In this document: piece after piece, positions 34,193 to 43,089 of the stretch | Layout of the letters: each line of letters starts with the position of its first letter | Position numbering within the stretch: position 1 is the first letter of the stretch | Assembly (NCBI RefSeq): GCF_012933445.1 | Contig: NZ_JABBNC010000035.1 | Location: 47,076-111,075, forward strand | Direction: 5' to 3' | Source: Actinoplanes sp. TBRC 11911 | Lineage (GTDB): Bacteria > Actinomycetota > Actinomycetes > Mycobacteriales > Micromonosporaceae | Length of the DNA: 64,000 nt | Made by a program: the position numbers and the translations under genes | The notes under the pieces: generated by a model | The model's database searches: none | What the model was told of the DNA's origin: nothing | Seen by the model: only the letters and a program-made list of their open reading frames with translations

Positions 34193-35661
34193 GCGTCACC
34201 TCGCCGGATGCGGACCACGCCCAGAGCCACGAACGCGGTCGCCCACAAAGCCGTCACGCCCAGGCCGGCCCACGGCGCGAGCGGGAAGTAGCCGTCGGCC
34301 GGTGCGTACGGATACTGCACCTGGGCGTACGCGGGAATGCTCTGCAAAATCGCGAAACCGGCGGCCGGTGTCACCCGCAGCAACCAGCGGGCCGCCTCGT
34401 CCGGCACCACCGATGTGGTGGCCAGCATGTGCGGCACGACGACCAGCAGGACCGCGCAGGCCATGGCGGCGATGCCACGGCGGAGGACGACCCCCATCCC
34501 GTACGCGAGGAGGGCCGCGAGCGAAAGCACCAAGCCGCACCCGACGACGATGCGGAGCCCGACGCCGAAGCCGACCGGGGCGATGAACGTGCCGCCCGCC
34601 CGGAGCAGACGCAGTGACACCGGCAGCGTCAGCAGAGCCGCGATCAGTCCGGTGACGAACGTCGCGGCGAACATCACCCCCGCCTTGGCGACGACCGTGC
34701 GATGGCGTCGAGGGGTGGCGATCAGTGTGGTGCGGATGAGGCCGCGGCGGTACTCGGCGGTGATGAACATCGCCGCGACCACGATGACGACGAACAGCGC
34801 GGCGAACAGGCCCGCGACGGTCTGTTCGAGAGGCGGCCCGGCCTCGCGACCGGCCGGCGCGATGTCTCCGCTGCCGCTGATCGTGAGCGACCCGCCGGAT
34901 TCGCGCATCCCGGGCGGCTGATGGAATTTCTCCCAGTCGGTGCCGTCACCGGTCCGGCCGACGCCGTCGTACGTCCAGCCGCCGCCCGGGCCGACCTCGT
35001 CGAATACGGCGGTGGCCTGGGTGAATCGGGCCTTGACGACGCGTCCGCCGCGGCCGTTCGCCTCCGCCGTGACGTTACTCGGGGAGGCGACGAACAGGCC
35101 GATCTGCACCTGCCGGGGGAGGCCGTCGAGGCGTACGGCGCTGATCTTCGTCCAGGAGGTGCCGTCCGCCGAGGCATACCCGGTGATGGTCTCGCCCTTG
35201 CGGTCGAGGCGGAGCCACCGGGCGCCCGGCGGTCCGGCGGCGTCGCCCGTGAAGTTGTGCTGCATCCGGACGCCGTGCGCGGCGGTGAGCAGCACCGAGG
35301 CGTACGGGGAACCGGGCTTTGTGCCGTCCTTGATCATGAGGCCGGCCTTGGCCCAGGGCACCATCTCGTTGACGATCTCGTCATTGTGCGGCGGGGGATA
35401 CGTGATGATCCCGGTCATCGAGGTGACCCGGGCCGTAAGCGTGCCGTCGCCGTCGAGCGGGCGATGAGCGAACGAGAACGAGTCGGTGACCACCTGGCCG
35501 TCCGGACCGACCGGGGGATCGGGGCAGGGGCCGCCCAGGCAGGACGTGTGGGTGCCGGCGGCGGTGAGCAGGCCGAACGCCACGGTGAGGGTGATCGCGA
35601 CAAGCAAGGCGATCATCGAGCCCGGCAGGGTGCGGAGTTTGGTCCACTCAGCGCGCAGCAC
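34189..35661 (-). CDS. ABC-2 permease with extracellular lectin-like domain
   Basis: A 490-residue permease, about twice the usual length. It begins MLRAEWTKLRTLPGSM and a first helix; residues ~38-270 are then an extracytoplasmic beta-sandwich of DUF1349/laminin-G-like character (DSFSFAHRPLDGDGTLTARV, KAGLMIKDGTKPGSPYASV, ARWLRLDRKGETITGYAS). The remaining helices follow, with the family segment ITAEYRRGLIRTTLIATPRR. The insert probably binds carbohydrate or a surface ligand. The gene overlaps the ATPase by 14 bp and the second permease by 4 bp. Confidence 0.85.
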   Translation of the reverse strand: MLRAEWTKLRTLPGSMIALLVAITLTVAFGLLTAAGTHTSCLGGPCPDPPVGPDGQVVTDSFSFAHRPLDGDGTLTARVTSMTGIITYPPPHNDEIVNEMVPWAKAGLMIKDGTKPGSPYASVLLTAAHGVRMQHNFTGDAAGPPGARWLRLDRKGETITGYASADGTSWTKISAVRLDGLPRQVQIGLFVASPSNVTAEANGRGGRVVKARFTQATAVFDEVGPGGGWTYDGVGRTGDGTDWEKFHQPPGMRESGGSLTISGSGDIAPAGREAGPPLEQTVAGLFAALFVVIVVAAMFITAEYRRGLIRTTLIATPRRHRTVVAKAGVMFAATFVTGLIAALLTLPVSLRLLRAGGTFIAPVGFGVGLRIVVGCGLVLSLAALLAYGMGVVLRRGIAAMACAVLLVVVPHMLATTSVVPDEAARWLLRVTPAAGFAILQSIPAYAQVQYPYAPADGYFPLAPWAGLGVTALWATAFVALGVVRIRRGDA

Positions 35662-36379
35662 GGAACTCGACCTCCGTACGGGTGAGCGCGAGGTAGGCGG
35701 CCTCGAGGCTGCCGTGGCGCCCGGTCAGTGCGGCGACCGGTTCGTCGGCGACCACGTGGCCGCGCCCGACCATCACCAGATGACCGGCAAGATCCTGCAG
35801 CTCGGACATGAGATGGCTGGCGATCAGCACCGAGCGCTGCTGGGCGGCGAGATCGCGCAGCAGTTCCCGCATCCAGACGATGCCCTCGGGATCCAGGCCG
35901 TTGAACGGCTCGTCGAGGATGAGGATCGGTGGGTCGCCGAGAAGCGCCGCGGCCACGCCCAGACGTTGTTTCATGCCCAGCGAATATCCGCCCGCGTGGC
36001 GGCGGGCCGCCTTCGCCAGGCCGACCAGGTCGAGCACCTCGTCGACCCGGCGGGCCGGCAGCCGTTGCGAGTGGGCCAGCCACAGTAGATGGTTGCGGCC
36101 GGAGCGGGTCGGGGCCAGAGCGCCCGGGTCGATGAGCGCGCCCACGTGGGTGAGCGGCCGGGTGAGCTCGGCATAACGACGGCCGCCGACCAGGGCGGTG
36201 CCGGCATCCGCGCGGTCCAGGCCGAGGATGACGCGCATCGTGGTGGACTTGCCGGCGCCGTTCGGGCCGACGAAGCCGGTGACGTGCCCCGGCCGCACGG
36301 TGAAGGTCATGTCGTCCAGCGCGACCGCGGGACCGTAACGCTTGCACAACCTGCTGACTTCGATGGTGTTGGCTCGCAT
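35648..36379 (-). CDS. ABC transporter ATP-binding protein
   Basis: A 243-residue ATPase: Walker A GPNGAGKS, Q-loop region near HVGALIDPG, signature YSLGMKQRLGVAAALLG, Walker B ILILDEPFNGLDPEG and switch His in IASHLMSEL. Its closest style is the drug/lantibiotic exporter ATPases (BcrA/CcmA). First gene of the exporter operon, divergent from the two-component system at 36466, which may control it. Confidence 0.93.
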   Translation of the reverse strand: MRANTIEVSRLCKRYGPAVALDDMTFTVRPGHVTGFVGPNGAGKSTTMRVILGLDRADAGTALVGGRRYAELTRPLTHVGALIDPGALAPTRSGRNHLLWLAHSQRLPARRVDEVLDLVGLAKAARRHAGGYSLGMKQRLGVAAALLGDPPILILDEPFNGLDPEGIVWMRELLRDLAAQQRSVLIASHLMSELQDLAGHLVMVGRGHVVADEPVAALTGRHGSLEAAYLALTRTEVEFRAAR

Positions 36380-36465
36380 GCCGAATGTTGTACGGCGCCG
36401 GGCCTAACAGCGGCGTGACAGGTCTTGTCATTTCTCTGTTAGGTGCCGGCTGGCAAGGTTGGCGC

Positions 36466-37515
36466 ATGAACGTTCGGACCCGCTTCACCTTGCTGTACGG
36501 AGGGCTGTTCCTCTTCTCGGGAGCGGTGCTGCTGTCCATCGTCGCCGCTTTCGGGGCGCGCAGCGCGGTCACCGCGCCGCGGCAGGGGCAGACGCCGTCC
36601 GTCGACATCGCACGCGTGCTGGCCGAGGCGGACCGGGAACGCAACCGGAGCCTTATATATGGGGCTCTCGTCGCGCTGTTCGTCATGCTGCTGCTCGCGA
36701 TCGTCCTCGGGCACGCGGCGGCCTGGCGGGTGGTGCGGCCGCTGCGCACGATCACCGCGGCGACGCGGCGGATCTCGGCGGACAACCTGCACGAGCGGCT
36801 GGCGGTGCGCGGGCCGGCGGACGAGGTGAAGGCGCTCGCCGACACGATCGACGACCTGTTGGGCCGGCTCGAGCAGTCGTTCGTGGCGCAACGGCGGTTT
36901 GTCGCGGACGTGTCGCACGAGCTGCGGACGCCGTTGGCGACCATGCGAGCCTCGCTGGATGTGGCCGAGGCGAAACCGGAATCGGTGCCGCCGGCGCTGG
37001 CATCCCGGTTGCGCCGGTCGCTGGACCAGGTGGACGGGCTCATCGACGGGTTCCTCATATTGGCTCGGGCGCAGCACGGTGCGCTCGATTCGCGCGCGGT
37101 GGTGTCGTTGCGAGATCTTGCCGAGCAGGCGCTGCTCGCGTGGGACGACGACGTTCCGATCACCGGAGAGGCGCTGGCCGAGGGCAATCCCGTGCTGCTC
37201 GCGCGGATGGTCGCCAACGTGGTGGACAACGCCGTCCTGCACTGCCCGCCCGGCGGGAAGATCACCATCTATGCGGACGCGTCGGACACCCAGGCCCGGC
37301 TCGTCGTGAGCTCGGACGGCGAGATGCTCGATCCGGCGCAGGTCAAGCAGCTCGGCAAGCCGTTCCAGCGGATCGGCGCCGAGCGCACCGGCACCAGCAC
37401 CGGGCTGGGGCTCGCCATCGTCGCGGCGATCGTGTCGGCCCATGGCGGCGCCCTCGATCTGCAGGCTCGCCCGGCGGGCGGGCTGCAGGTCACGATCACC
37501 CTGCCACGCCGATGA
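36466..37515 (+). CDS. Sensor histidine kinase
   Basis: A 349-residue membrane kinase: TM1 at about 7-30, a short extracellular loop of about 35 residues, TM2 at about 63-85, HAMP, HisKA with phospho-acceptor His151 (VSHELRTPLA) and HATPase with N-box NVVDNAVLH and G-box TGLGLAIV. The short loop suggests intramembrane or partner-mediated sensing, as in kinases linked to BceAB/antibiotic exporters. The stop overlaps the response regulator start (ATGA). Divergent from the exporter operon. Confidence 0.92.
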   Translation: MNVRTRFTLLYGGLFLFSGAVLLSIVAAFGARSAVTAPRQGQTPSVDIARVLAEADRERNRSLIYGALVALFVMLLLAIVLGHAAAWRVVRPLRTITAATRRISADNLHERLAVRGPADEVKALADTIDDLLGRLEQSFVAQRRFVADVSHELRTPLATMRASLDVAEAKPESVPPALASRLRRSLDQVDGLIDGFLILARAQHGALDSRAVVSLRDLAEQALLAWDDDVPITGEALAEGNPVLLARMVANVVDNAVLHCPPGGKITIYADASDTQARLVVSSDGEMLDPAQVKQLGKPFQRIGAERTGTSTGLGLAIVAAIVSAHGGALDLQARPAGGLQVTITLPRR

Positions 37516-38168
37516 GGATCCTGGTCGTGGAGGACGCGCGCGAGCTCGCCGACGTGGTGGCCGAGGGGCTGCGCGACCAGGGGATGGCGGTGGATGTCGC
37601 CTATGACGGGATCGACGCGGCGGGCAAGGTCGACCGGAACACGTACGACGTGGTGGTCCTCGACCGTGATCTGCCGGGCATGCACGGGGACGCCCTCTGC
37701 CAGGTGATCACGGCGCGGGAGGCGCGGGCCATGGTGCTGATGCTGACTGCCGCCGGCAGCGCCGACGACCGGGTGAGCGGTCTGACGCTGGGCGCCGACG
37801 ACTACCTGGCGAAGCCGTTTCACTTTCCCGAGCTGGTGCTGCGGGTCCGCGCGCTGGGGCGGCGGCGGCCCGCGGCCCGCGCCCGCACGCTGCGCGCGGC
37901 GGGCATCGAGCTCGATCCGATCACCCGTACGGCCACCCGGGCCGGGGTGCCGCTGTCGTTGTCGGTCAAGGAGTTCGCGTTGTTGGAAGCGCTGTTGCGG
38001 GCCACGCCGGCCTTCCTCAGCGCCGAGGATCTCTTGGAGCAGGTATGGGACGAGAACGCCGATCCATTCACCAACACGGTGACCGTGACGATCGGTCGCC
38101 TCCGCCGCAAACTGGGCGAGCCACAGGTCATCGCCACCATGGCGGGAGTCGGCTATCGCATCGTTTAG
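37512..38168 (+). CDS. OmpR-family response regulator
   Basis: A 218-residue regulator: receiver with Asp51 (VLDRDLPG), Lys in KPFHFPE, and a winged-helix DNA-binding domain (FTNTVTVTIGRLRRKLG, VGYRIV). It is translated from a start overlapping the kinase stop, with the kinase gene first, the reverse of the commoner order. The nearby ABC exporter genes are the most likely targets. Confidence 0.92.
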   Translation: MRILVVEDARELADVVAEGLRDQGMAVDVAYDGIDAAGKVDRNTYDVVVLDRDLPGMHGDALCQVITAREARAMVLMLTAAGSADDRVSGLTLGADDYLAKPFHFPELVLRVRALGRRRPAARARTLRAAGIELDPITRTATRAGVPLSLSVKEFALLEALLRATPAFLSAEDLLEQVWDENADPFTNTVTVTIGRLRRKLGEPQVIATMAGVGYRIV

Positions 38169-38170
38169 CG

Positions 38171-38554
38171 CTAGGAGCGGTCGGTCAGGTGCTCGCGGCC
38201 CGCGGGGGCGTCGTAGGGCTCGGGCCAGAAGTCGGTGATCTTCGAGATCAGGCCGTCGCCGGTCAGCTCGAGCCAGACGAGGGCGTCGTGGCTGTCGTCG
38301 CCGACGTCGAACGTCACCCACAGGGCGGCTTCGCGGCTGTCGGCCACCACACGGCGCACGGTCAGTTGCCAGTCGCCCGGGTATTCCACATTGAACTGGA
38401 TCAGGGCTTGCTTGCCGCGGATTCGTTCGCGGGTCTGGGGCAGTTCGTAGACCACGTCGTCGCTGAGCAACGCGCCCCAGGCCGGCCAGTCACGCATGTC
38501 CAGCAGTTCTCCGTATGCGTGGGCGGTGCGCCGCGTCTGTTCGGTGGCGTCCAC
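38171..38554 (-). CDS. SnoaL/NTF2-like protein
   Basis: A 127-residue NTF2-like protein (AHAYGELLDMRDWPAWGALLSDDVVYELPQ, then a beta sheet ending DGLISKITDFWPEPY). GTG start at 38554, one base after the stop of the glyoxalase-like gene, so the two are cotranscribed. The fold binds small hydrophobic ligands; no specific function can be read. Confidence 0.8.
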   Translation of the reverse strand: MDATEQTRRTAHAYGELLDMRDWPAWGALLSDDVVYELPQTRERIRGKQALIQFNVEYPGDWQLTVRRVVADSREAALWVTFDVGDDSHDALVWLELTGDGLISKITDFWPEPYDAPAGREHLTDRS

Positions 38555-38555
38555 G

Positions 38556-38897
38556 TCAAACCGGTCCGCCGCCGAAGCCGAACTCGTTGCCGTCCGGATC
38601 CGTGAAGGTGACTTTTCGTACGCCGTTTCCGTAGGTCTCGCGGTTGGCCGGCTCGATTCCGCGCTTGGACACGGCGGCGACCCGCTCGTCGAGGTCGTCC
38701 ACGAAGATCGTGTGTACGGCGTGGCCCGCGTGCGACGGCCGGAGATTGACCGCGACGTAGCGGTGCTCGGCCAGCTCCCACACGGATTCGGTGTCGTGCG
38801 CGACGAAAGCGGGTGGGGTGCCGAACAGCCTCTCGTACCAGTCGAGGGCCGCGGGATAGTCCGAGACCGAGATCCCGCCGAAGAAGTCGAGGGCCAT
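38556..38897 (-). CDS. VOC (glyoxalase/bleomycin resistance) family protein
   Basis: A 113-residue vicinal-oxygen-chelate protein: LDFFGGISVSDYPAALDWYERLFG opening, YVAVNL, and FTDPDGNEFGFGG at the C-terminus. Members are metal-dependent dioxygenases, isomerases or antibiotic-sequestering proteins. ATG start at 38897. Coupled to the SnoaL-like gene downstream. Confidence 0.87.
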   Translation of the reverse strand: MALDFFGGISVSDYPAALDWYERLFGTPPAFVAHDTESVWELAEHRYVAVNLRPSHAGHAVHTIFVDDLDERVAAVSKRGIEPANRETYGNGVRKVTFTDPDGNEFGFGGGPV

Positions 38898-39033
38898 CGC
38901 CCCACCATACGAGACGGCCGGGCCGAAAGGAGGGCTCCTGAGCAGCGACTGGGCCGAGGGCGGTGGGGTGGCGACGCGCGTTGCGGAGGTGGGTCACGCT
39001 GCGGTGTCGAGGCGGGTCGCGGTGGCGGCGACG

Positions 39034-39579
39034 TCAGCGGGCCGTGTAGCCCGAGTTGACGCTTCGGGGGACGGCGCGCTGGTAGGCCTCGGGGTCTGAC
39101 GGGGACGCGGTGGCCAAGCCGTCGACGTAGCGGTTGAACATGCTGAACGCGGCGGCTATCAGGACGGTGTCGTGGATTTCGCGGTCTGTTGCGCCTTCCG
39201 ACCTCGCGGCCTCCACCAGCTTGTCGGTGACTGTGCGGCCGTCTCGGCGTACGGCCTCGGCTATGTGCAGCAGGGTGCGCAACTTCTGCGAGATCGCGGC
39301 GGTCTCGGGGTCCTGGCGGACCTCGTCCACCAGTTGGCGGCCGGACGGTAGCTGTGCGGCGGCGAAGGCTGAGTGGGATTCGCGGCAGTACGTGTTCTCG
39401 TTTCGGGACGAGACGTAGGCGGCGATCAGTTCGCGTTCGCCTCGGGGGAGTGAGTTCGGGCTGCGCAGCAGGACCTCGGCCAAGTCCATGAGTGGCTTCG
39501 CTGTTTCCGGGCGGTAGGCGAGCAGGCCCTGGATGCCGGGGAGCCGCTCCTCGTCCACGCCGAGATCGATGTGCGTCAC
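39034..39579 (-). CDS. Carboxymuconolactone decarboxylase/AhpD-like protein
   Basis: A 181-residue peroxidase-related protein of the CMD fold: LAEVLLRSPNSLPRGERELIAAYVSSRN then NTYCRESH. AhpD-type enzymes use CxxC-x3-H; here the first cysteine is replaced by Asn, leaving a single Cys plus His. It is therefore unlikely to be a standard alkylhydroperoxidase. ATG start at 39579. Role unknown. Confidence 0.85.
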   Translation of the reverse strand: MTHIDLGVDEERLPGIQGLLAYRPETAKPLMDLAEVLLRSPNSLPRGERELIAAYVSSRNENTYCRESHSAFAAAQLPSGRQLVDEVRQDPETAAISQKLRTLLHIAEAVRRDGRTVTDKLVEAARSEGATDREIHDTVLIAAAFSMFNRYVDGLATASPSDPEAYQRAVPRSVNSGYTAR

Positions 39580-39639
39580 CGGCTCAGGATAGTGGGAATC
39601 GGGCCACGGGCGGGCGGCGGCGCGCGTAGCGTCGATGTC

Positions 39640-39849
39640 GTGATCCCGCAGAACTTCCCGCTCTATCTGCGTGAGCCCGGGGCTACCCGGGCCGACGACC
39701 GGGTCTGGCTGGTCGTGGGCTGGTTACCGGACAAGATCTCGGGGCTGCCCCGTCAGCCGGTCGCGCTGCTCTGCGACGGCGCGGTGGAGGAACCCCGCGT
39801 GCTGGAGCAGACCACCACCTTCCGGGTAATCAGCCCGAACGGGCACTAG
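39640..39849 (+). CDS. Small conserved-type hypothetical protein
   Basis: A 69-residue protein starting VIPQNFPLYLREPGATRADD from GTG 39640. Seen: a Trp-rich middle (VWLVVGWLPDK) and a C-terminal FRVISPNGH. No domain recognised. It sits alone between the divergent CMD gene and the convergent LysR gene, and codon bias is good. It could be a real small gene; an upstream in-frame extension looks non-coding. Confidence 0.5.
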   Translation: MIPQNFPLYLREPGATRADDRVWLVVGWLPDKISGLPRQPVALLCDGAVEEPRVLEQTTTFRVISPNGH

Positions 39850-39966
39850 AGCCCTGGTCGAGTGACGCCCGACGCGGGAAGGGGCCGCTCGCCCCGCTCC
39901 CGGCCCGCGTGCCCGCGCCCCGGCTGCTGGGATGCGCCGACGTAGTGCCGACACCTCGCCCGGCGC

Positions 39967-40818
39967 TCAGGGCTGGAGCATTCCGAGCACCAAGGCCAGC
40001 GGCGGCCACGTGCCCCGGCCTCGTTTGATCACCGCGTACGCCCGGAGGTCCACCCGGGGGTCGGCCAGCGGCACCAGCGCGACGCCCGCGCGCGGGGCCA
40101 CGTCGGCGGGGAGCAGGCCCACGCCCATGCCGGCCACGATCAGGTCGCTGAGCAGGCCGAGGCTGTCGCAGCGGTGCATGATCCGGGGCTCGCCGCCGCG
40201 CAGGGCGGCCAGCGTGCGGATCACCTCCTCGTCCGAGCCGTCGCGCGAGTTGACGATCCAGTCCTGCCGCCACGCCTCTTCGGCGGACATGCCGATCGGC
40301 ACGCCGAGGTCCCACGGGGCGCTCCACAGGCGGCGCGTCTCGTAGCGGCTCGGGAAGGCGGCAGGGGCCAGGTTGTAGTCGTAGGTGAGGGCCAGGTCCA
40401 CGTCGTCGCTGTCGAGCAGGGCGTACGCCTCCTCCGGCTCGTGTTCCAGGATCTCCAGTCGGACGTCGCGGTGGCGTACGGACAAAAGCTCTTGAACGGG
40501 AAGAAGCGATCGCCGGATGGCCGTGGCGAAGCCGGCGACGCGCAGCAGGCCGGCGGGCTCGGCGCCGGGGTCGAGGTCGTGCTGGGCCGCCTCGACCGCC
40601 GCGAGGATGATGATGCCGTGCTCGGCCAGCCGGCGGCCCGCGGGAGTGAGCCGGACCCGCCTGCCCTCGGGCTCGATCAGCGTGGCGCCGACGTCGCGGG
40701 CAAGGATCGCTAGCTGCTGCGACACGGTCGAGGTAGTGAGTCCCATCTCTTGGGCGACCTCACGCATCGACCCCAATCGAGCGAGCTCCACCAATATCCG
40801 CAGCCTGCGCGTTTCCAT
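39967..40818 (-). CDS. LysR-family transcriptional regulator
   Basis: A 283-residue LysR protein. The N-terminal winged helix METRRLRILVELARLGSMRE with VAQEMGLTTSTVSQQLAIL is standard, followed by a periplasmic-binding-like effector domain. ATG at 40818. It is divergent from an EamA exporter across 84 bp that contain a GTGAA-N14-TTCAC inverted repeat, the classic arrangement in which LysR controls both genes. Confidence 0.9.
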   Translation of the reverse strand: METRRLRILVELARLGSMREVAQEMGLTTSTVSQQLAILARDVGATLIEPEGRRVRLTPAGRRLAEHGIIILAAVEAAQHDLDPGAEPAGLLRVAGFATAIRRSLLPVQELLSVRHRDVRLEILEHEPEEAYALLDSDDVDLALTYDYNLAPAAFPSRYETRRLWSAPWDLGVPIGMSAEEAWRQDWIVNSRDGSDEEVIRTLAALRGGEPRIMHRCDSLGLLSDLIVAGMGVGLLPADVAPRAGVALVPLADPRVDLRAYAVIKRGRGTWPPLALVLGMLQP

Positions 40819-40838
40819 CGGATTATTGTTCGGGATCC

Positions 40839-40862
40839 GTGAACGGTTTGTAAATGATTCAC
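40839..40862. promoter_or_regulatory. Candidate LysR binding site
   Basis: GTGAA at 40839-40843 and TTCAC at 40858-40862 form an inverted repeat with a 14-bp AT-rich spacer in the LysR/EamA divergent promoter region, consistent with a LysR recognition site. Confidence 0.4.
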
Positions 40863-40902
40863 ACGTGGTCGCGAATAATCTCACGACGTACTACTGGTGC
40901 CC

Positions 40903-41808
40903 ATGAACGTCACGCGCACCGGAACCTCCCTGGCCATCGCCTCGATGCTGACCGTGCAGATCGCCATCGCCGCGTCGGTAGGAGTGATGGATCGGCTAGG
41001 GGCCGAAGGTAGCGCGTGGCTGCGACTCGTGGCCGCGGGCCTGGTCCTGCCGTTGCTCGTGCGGCCCCGGCTGCGCAGCTTCGGCACCGGCAACCTGATC
41101 GCCGCCGTGGTGCTCGGCATCGCGACCGCAGGCACGACGATGCTGTACATGGCGGCGGTCGCTCGGCTGCCCCTCGGCACCGCCACGGCGATCGAGTTCC
41201 TCGGGCCGCTCGGCGTCGCGGCCGCCCGCGGCAAACGCTCCGCGGCCGTGTTCCCGCTGCTCGCCGGCCTGGGCGTGCTGATGCTGACCTCGCCGTGGCG
41301 GGGGGTGCCGGATCTCGCCGGCGTCGGGTTCGCGCTGGCCGCGGCCGCGTGCTGGGCCGCGTACATCCTGCTCACCGAGCGGGTCGGCAACGCCGTCGCC
41401 GGGTTCCGGGCGCTCGCCGTGTCGATGCCGGTCGCGGGGCTGGTGGCGACGTTCGCGGTGATCCCCGGCGTGGTGTCCGCGTTGAAGCCCAGCGACCTGC
41501 TGCTGGGCGCGGTGCTGGGCCTGCTGATGATCACCTCGTACGGGGCGGAGATGCTCTCGTTGCGGCGGTTGAACACGGCATCGTTCGGGACGCTGATGGC
41601 GGTGGAACCGGCCCTCGCGCTGACCATCGGAGCGCTGGTGCTGCACCAGATCCCGGACGTGGCGGGCGTCGCCGGAATGGCCCTGGTCGTGGTCGCCGGG
41701 ATCGGTGCGACCAGGACCGGCCAGCGGCACCCCGAGCCGGTGCCGGAGTCGGAGCCGGAGCTTACCGGGACCGTCGAGCTGGAGCCGGCGGTCGCGGGCG
41801 CGCGGTAA
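40903..41808 (+). CDS. EamA/RhtA-type DMT-superfamily exporter
   Basis: A 301-residue ten-helix transporter with two EamA repeats. The segments LPLGTATAIEFLGPLGVA and LNTASFGTLMAVEPALALTIG match RhtA-like threonine/homoserine exporters. The C-terminal tail is Pro/Glu-rich and cytoplasmic. ATG at 40903 (GTG at 40897 possible). It is probably regulated by the divergent LysR protein and exports an amino acid or metabolite. Confidence 0.88.
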   Translation: MNVTRTGTSLAIASMLTVQIAIAASVGVMDRLGAEGSAWLRLVAAGLVLPLLVRPRLRSFGTGNLIAAVVLGIATAGTTMLYMAAVARLPLGTATAIEFLGPLGVAAARGKRSAAVFPLLAGLGVLMLTSPWRGVPDLAGVGFALAAAACWAAYILLTERVGNAVAGFRALAVSMPVAGLVATFAVIPGVVSALKPSDLLLGAVLGLLMITSYGAEMLSLRRLNTASFGTLMAVEPALALTIGALVLHQIPDVAGVAGMALVVVAGIGATRTGQRHPEPVPESEPELTGTVELEPAVAGAR

Positions 41809-41838
41809 AACCTGGAGCCGGCGTGGTCCACTGCGAGG

Positions 41839-42351
41839 ATGGACTATGACCGATGCGTCAAGAAGCTGCGCCTGCCGGACGACTTCGCGCCGCCGGCCGA
41901 GCTCAGCCACGCCGGCATCCGGGCGCGCGCGATCCGCCGGGCCTTCCTGGCCGACGACGTGCGCGGGATCAACGCCAGCCTCGACCTGATCCGGCGGACC
42001 CGGGGCGGGAAGTGGCCGACCGGGCCGGTCACCGAGGAGTACAACTTCGACGACGTCGTCTGGCACGAGGTGGAGTTCCGCGACGGCGGCTCGTTCACGT
42101 ACGTGGTGTACGACGACGCCGGCCGCTACCTCGGATGCGCCTACCTCTACCCGATGGGCAAGCGCACCACGCTGACCGCGGACCTGCTCGACTTCGACGT
42201 GGACGTGAGCTGGTGGGTGACTCCGGAGGCGTACGGGCAAGGGTTTTACGATTTGGTTTACGAAGGTTTGCGGCATTGGGTGACCGAGGTGTTCCCGTTC
42301 CGCAAGCCGTACTACTCGAACGCCGAGATCCCGGGTGTGCGCAACGCATAG
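41839..42351 (+). CDS. GNAT-like N-acetyltransferase
   Basis: A 170-residue acetyltransferase-like protein. The core strands are visible (SFTYVVYDDAGRYLGCAYLYP; VDVSWWVTPEAYGQGFYDLVYEGLRHW), but the Q/RxxGxG/A acetyl-CoA loop is reduced to AYGQGFYD, so cofactor binding may be altered. ATG at 41839, 30 bp after the exporter stop. Substrate unknown. Confidence 0.75.
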   Translation: MDYDRCVKKLRLPDDFAPPAELSHAGIRARAIRRAFLADDVRGINASLDLIRRTRGGKWPTGPVTEEYNFDDVVWHEVEFRDGGSFTYVVYDDAGRYLGCAYLYPMGKRTTLTADLLDFDVDVSWWVTPEAYGQGFYDLVYEGLRHWVTEVFPFRKPYYSNAEIPGVRNA

Positions 42352-42402
42352 CGGCTGGCGCGGCGGAGGTTCGCTGAGCGGGGGACGTTCTCGCTGCGGA
42401 GC

Positions 42403-42600
42403 GCGGGCATGGCCGGGTTTGGCGGCGGGCTTCGACGTGCGGGTGTACGAGCGGGCGTCCGCGTGGGGTGAGGTGGGCGGGATGAGCTGATGGCCAGCAG
42501 CCCGGCCGGGATGTCGTCCCAGACGGTGGGGTGGATCTATCAGCATGATGCGGCGACGGCCGGGACAAGCGGCGGCTCCGGCGCGAAGATGGCCCCATGA
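42403..42600 (+). pseudogene. Relic of an FAD-dependent monooxygenase
   Basis: Two fragments of one gene family abut. 42409-42490 reads, across a frameshift, AGMAGF... then LAAGFDVRVYERASAWGEVGG, the N-terminal FAD-binding region of salicylate-hydroxylase-like monooxygenases. 42490-42600 reads SSQTVGWIYQHDAATA, resembling the C-terminal WLYGHDA region of the same enzymes. About a thousand bases between would be deleted. The last codons still overlap the next start as ATGA, showing that it once was an intact gene coupled to the F420-type reductase. Confidence 0.55.
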
Positions 42601-43010
42601 CGATGCCCGACGATATGCGCGCCCACAACCGCCAGCTCATCGCCGACTTCCGGGCCGACGAAGGCCGGTCCATGGCCGGGCGCCCGTTGCTGCTGCTGAC
42701 CACGACCGGCCGCCGCACCGGCCAGGAACGAACCACCCCGATGATGTACGCCCGTTCCGGCGACCGCCTGTTCGTGATCGCCTCGAACAGCGGCGCGAAG
42801 CGTGACCCGCACTGGTATCTGAATCTCGTGGCCGACCCGGACGTGACCGTGGAGATGACCGGCGTGAAGTTCGAGGCGAAGGCGGTCCCCTTATCGGGCG
42901 ACGACTACGCCGAGGAGTGGTCCGGGATCAAGGCAACGTATCCGTTCTTCGAGGAGCACGAGCAGCGAGCCGGCCGTCCCATCCCGGTGGTGTCCTTGAT
43001 CCGTCAGTAA
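42597..43010 (+). CDS. Nitroreductase/deazaflavin-dependent (Ddn-like) protein
   Basis: A 137-residue split-barrel protein of the nitroreductase F420 family: RPLLLLTTTGRRTGQERTTPMMY, FVIASNSGAKRDPHWYLNLVADPDVTVEM is the diagnostic block. Members use F420H2 to reduce quinones or nitro compounds. Start ATG at 42597, overlapping the end of the FAD monooxygenase relic; an internal ATG at 42603 is possible. Confidence 0.9.
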   Translation: MTMPDDMRAHNRQLIADFRADEGRSMAGRPLLLLTTTGRRTGQERTTPMMYARSGDRLFVIASNSGAKRDPHWYLNLVADPDVTVEMTGVKFEAKAVPLSGDDYAEEWSGIKATYPFFEEHEQRAGRPIPVVSLIRQ

Positions 43011-43089
43011 TCGATCGTTATTTGGTGGGCGCCGTCACTATGAGTTTGCCGGGGGAACGACGGATGCCGACTTGAAGGGCGTAAAAACG

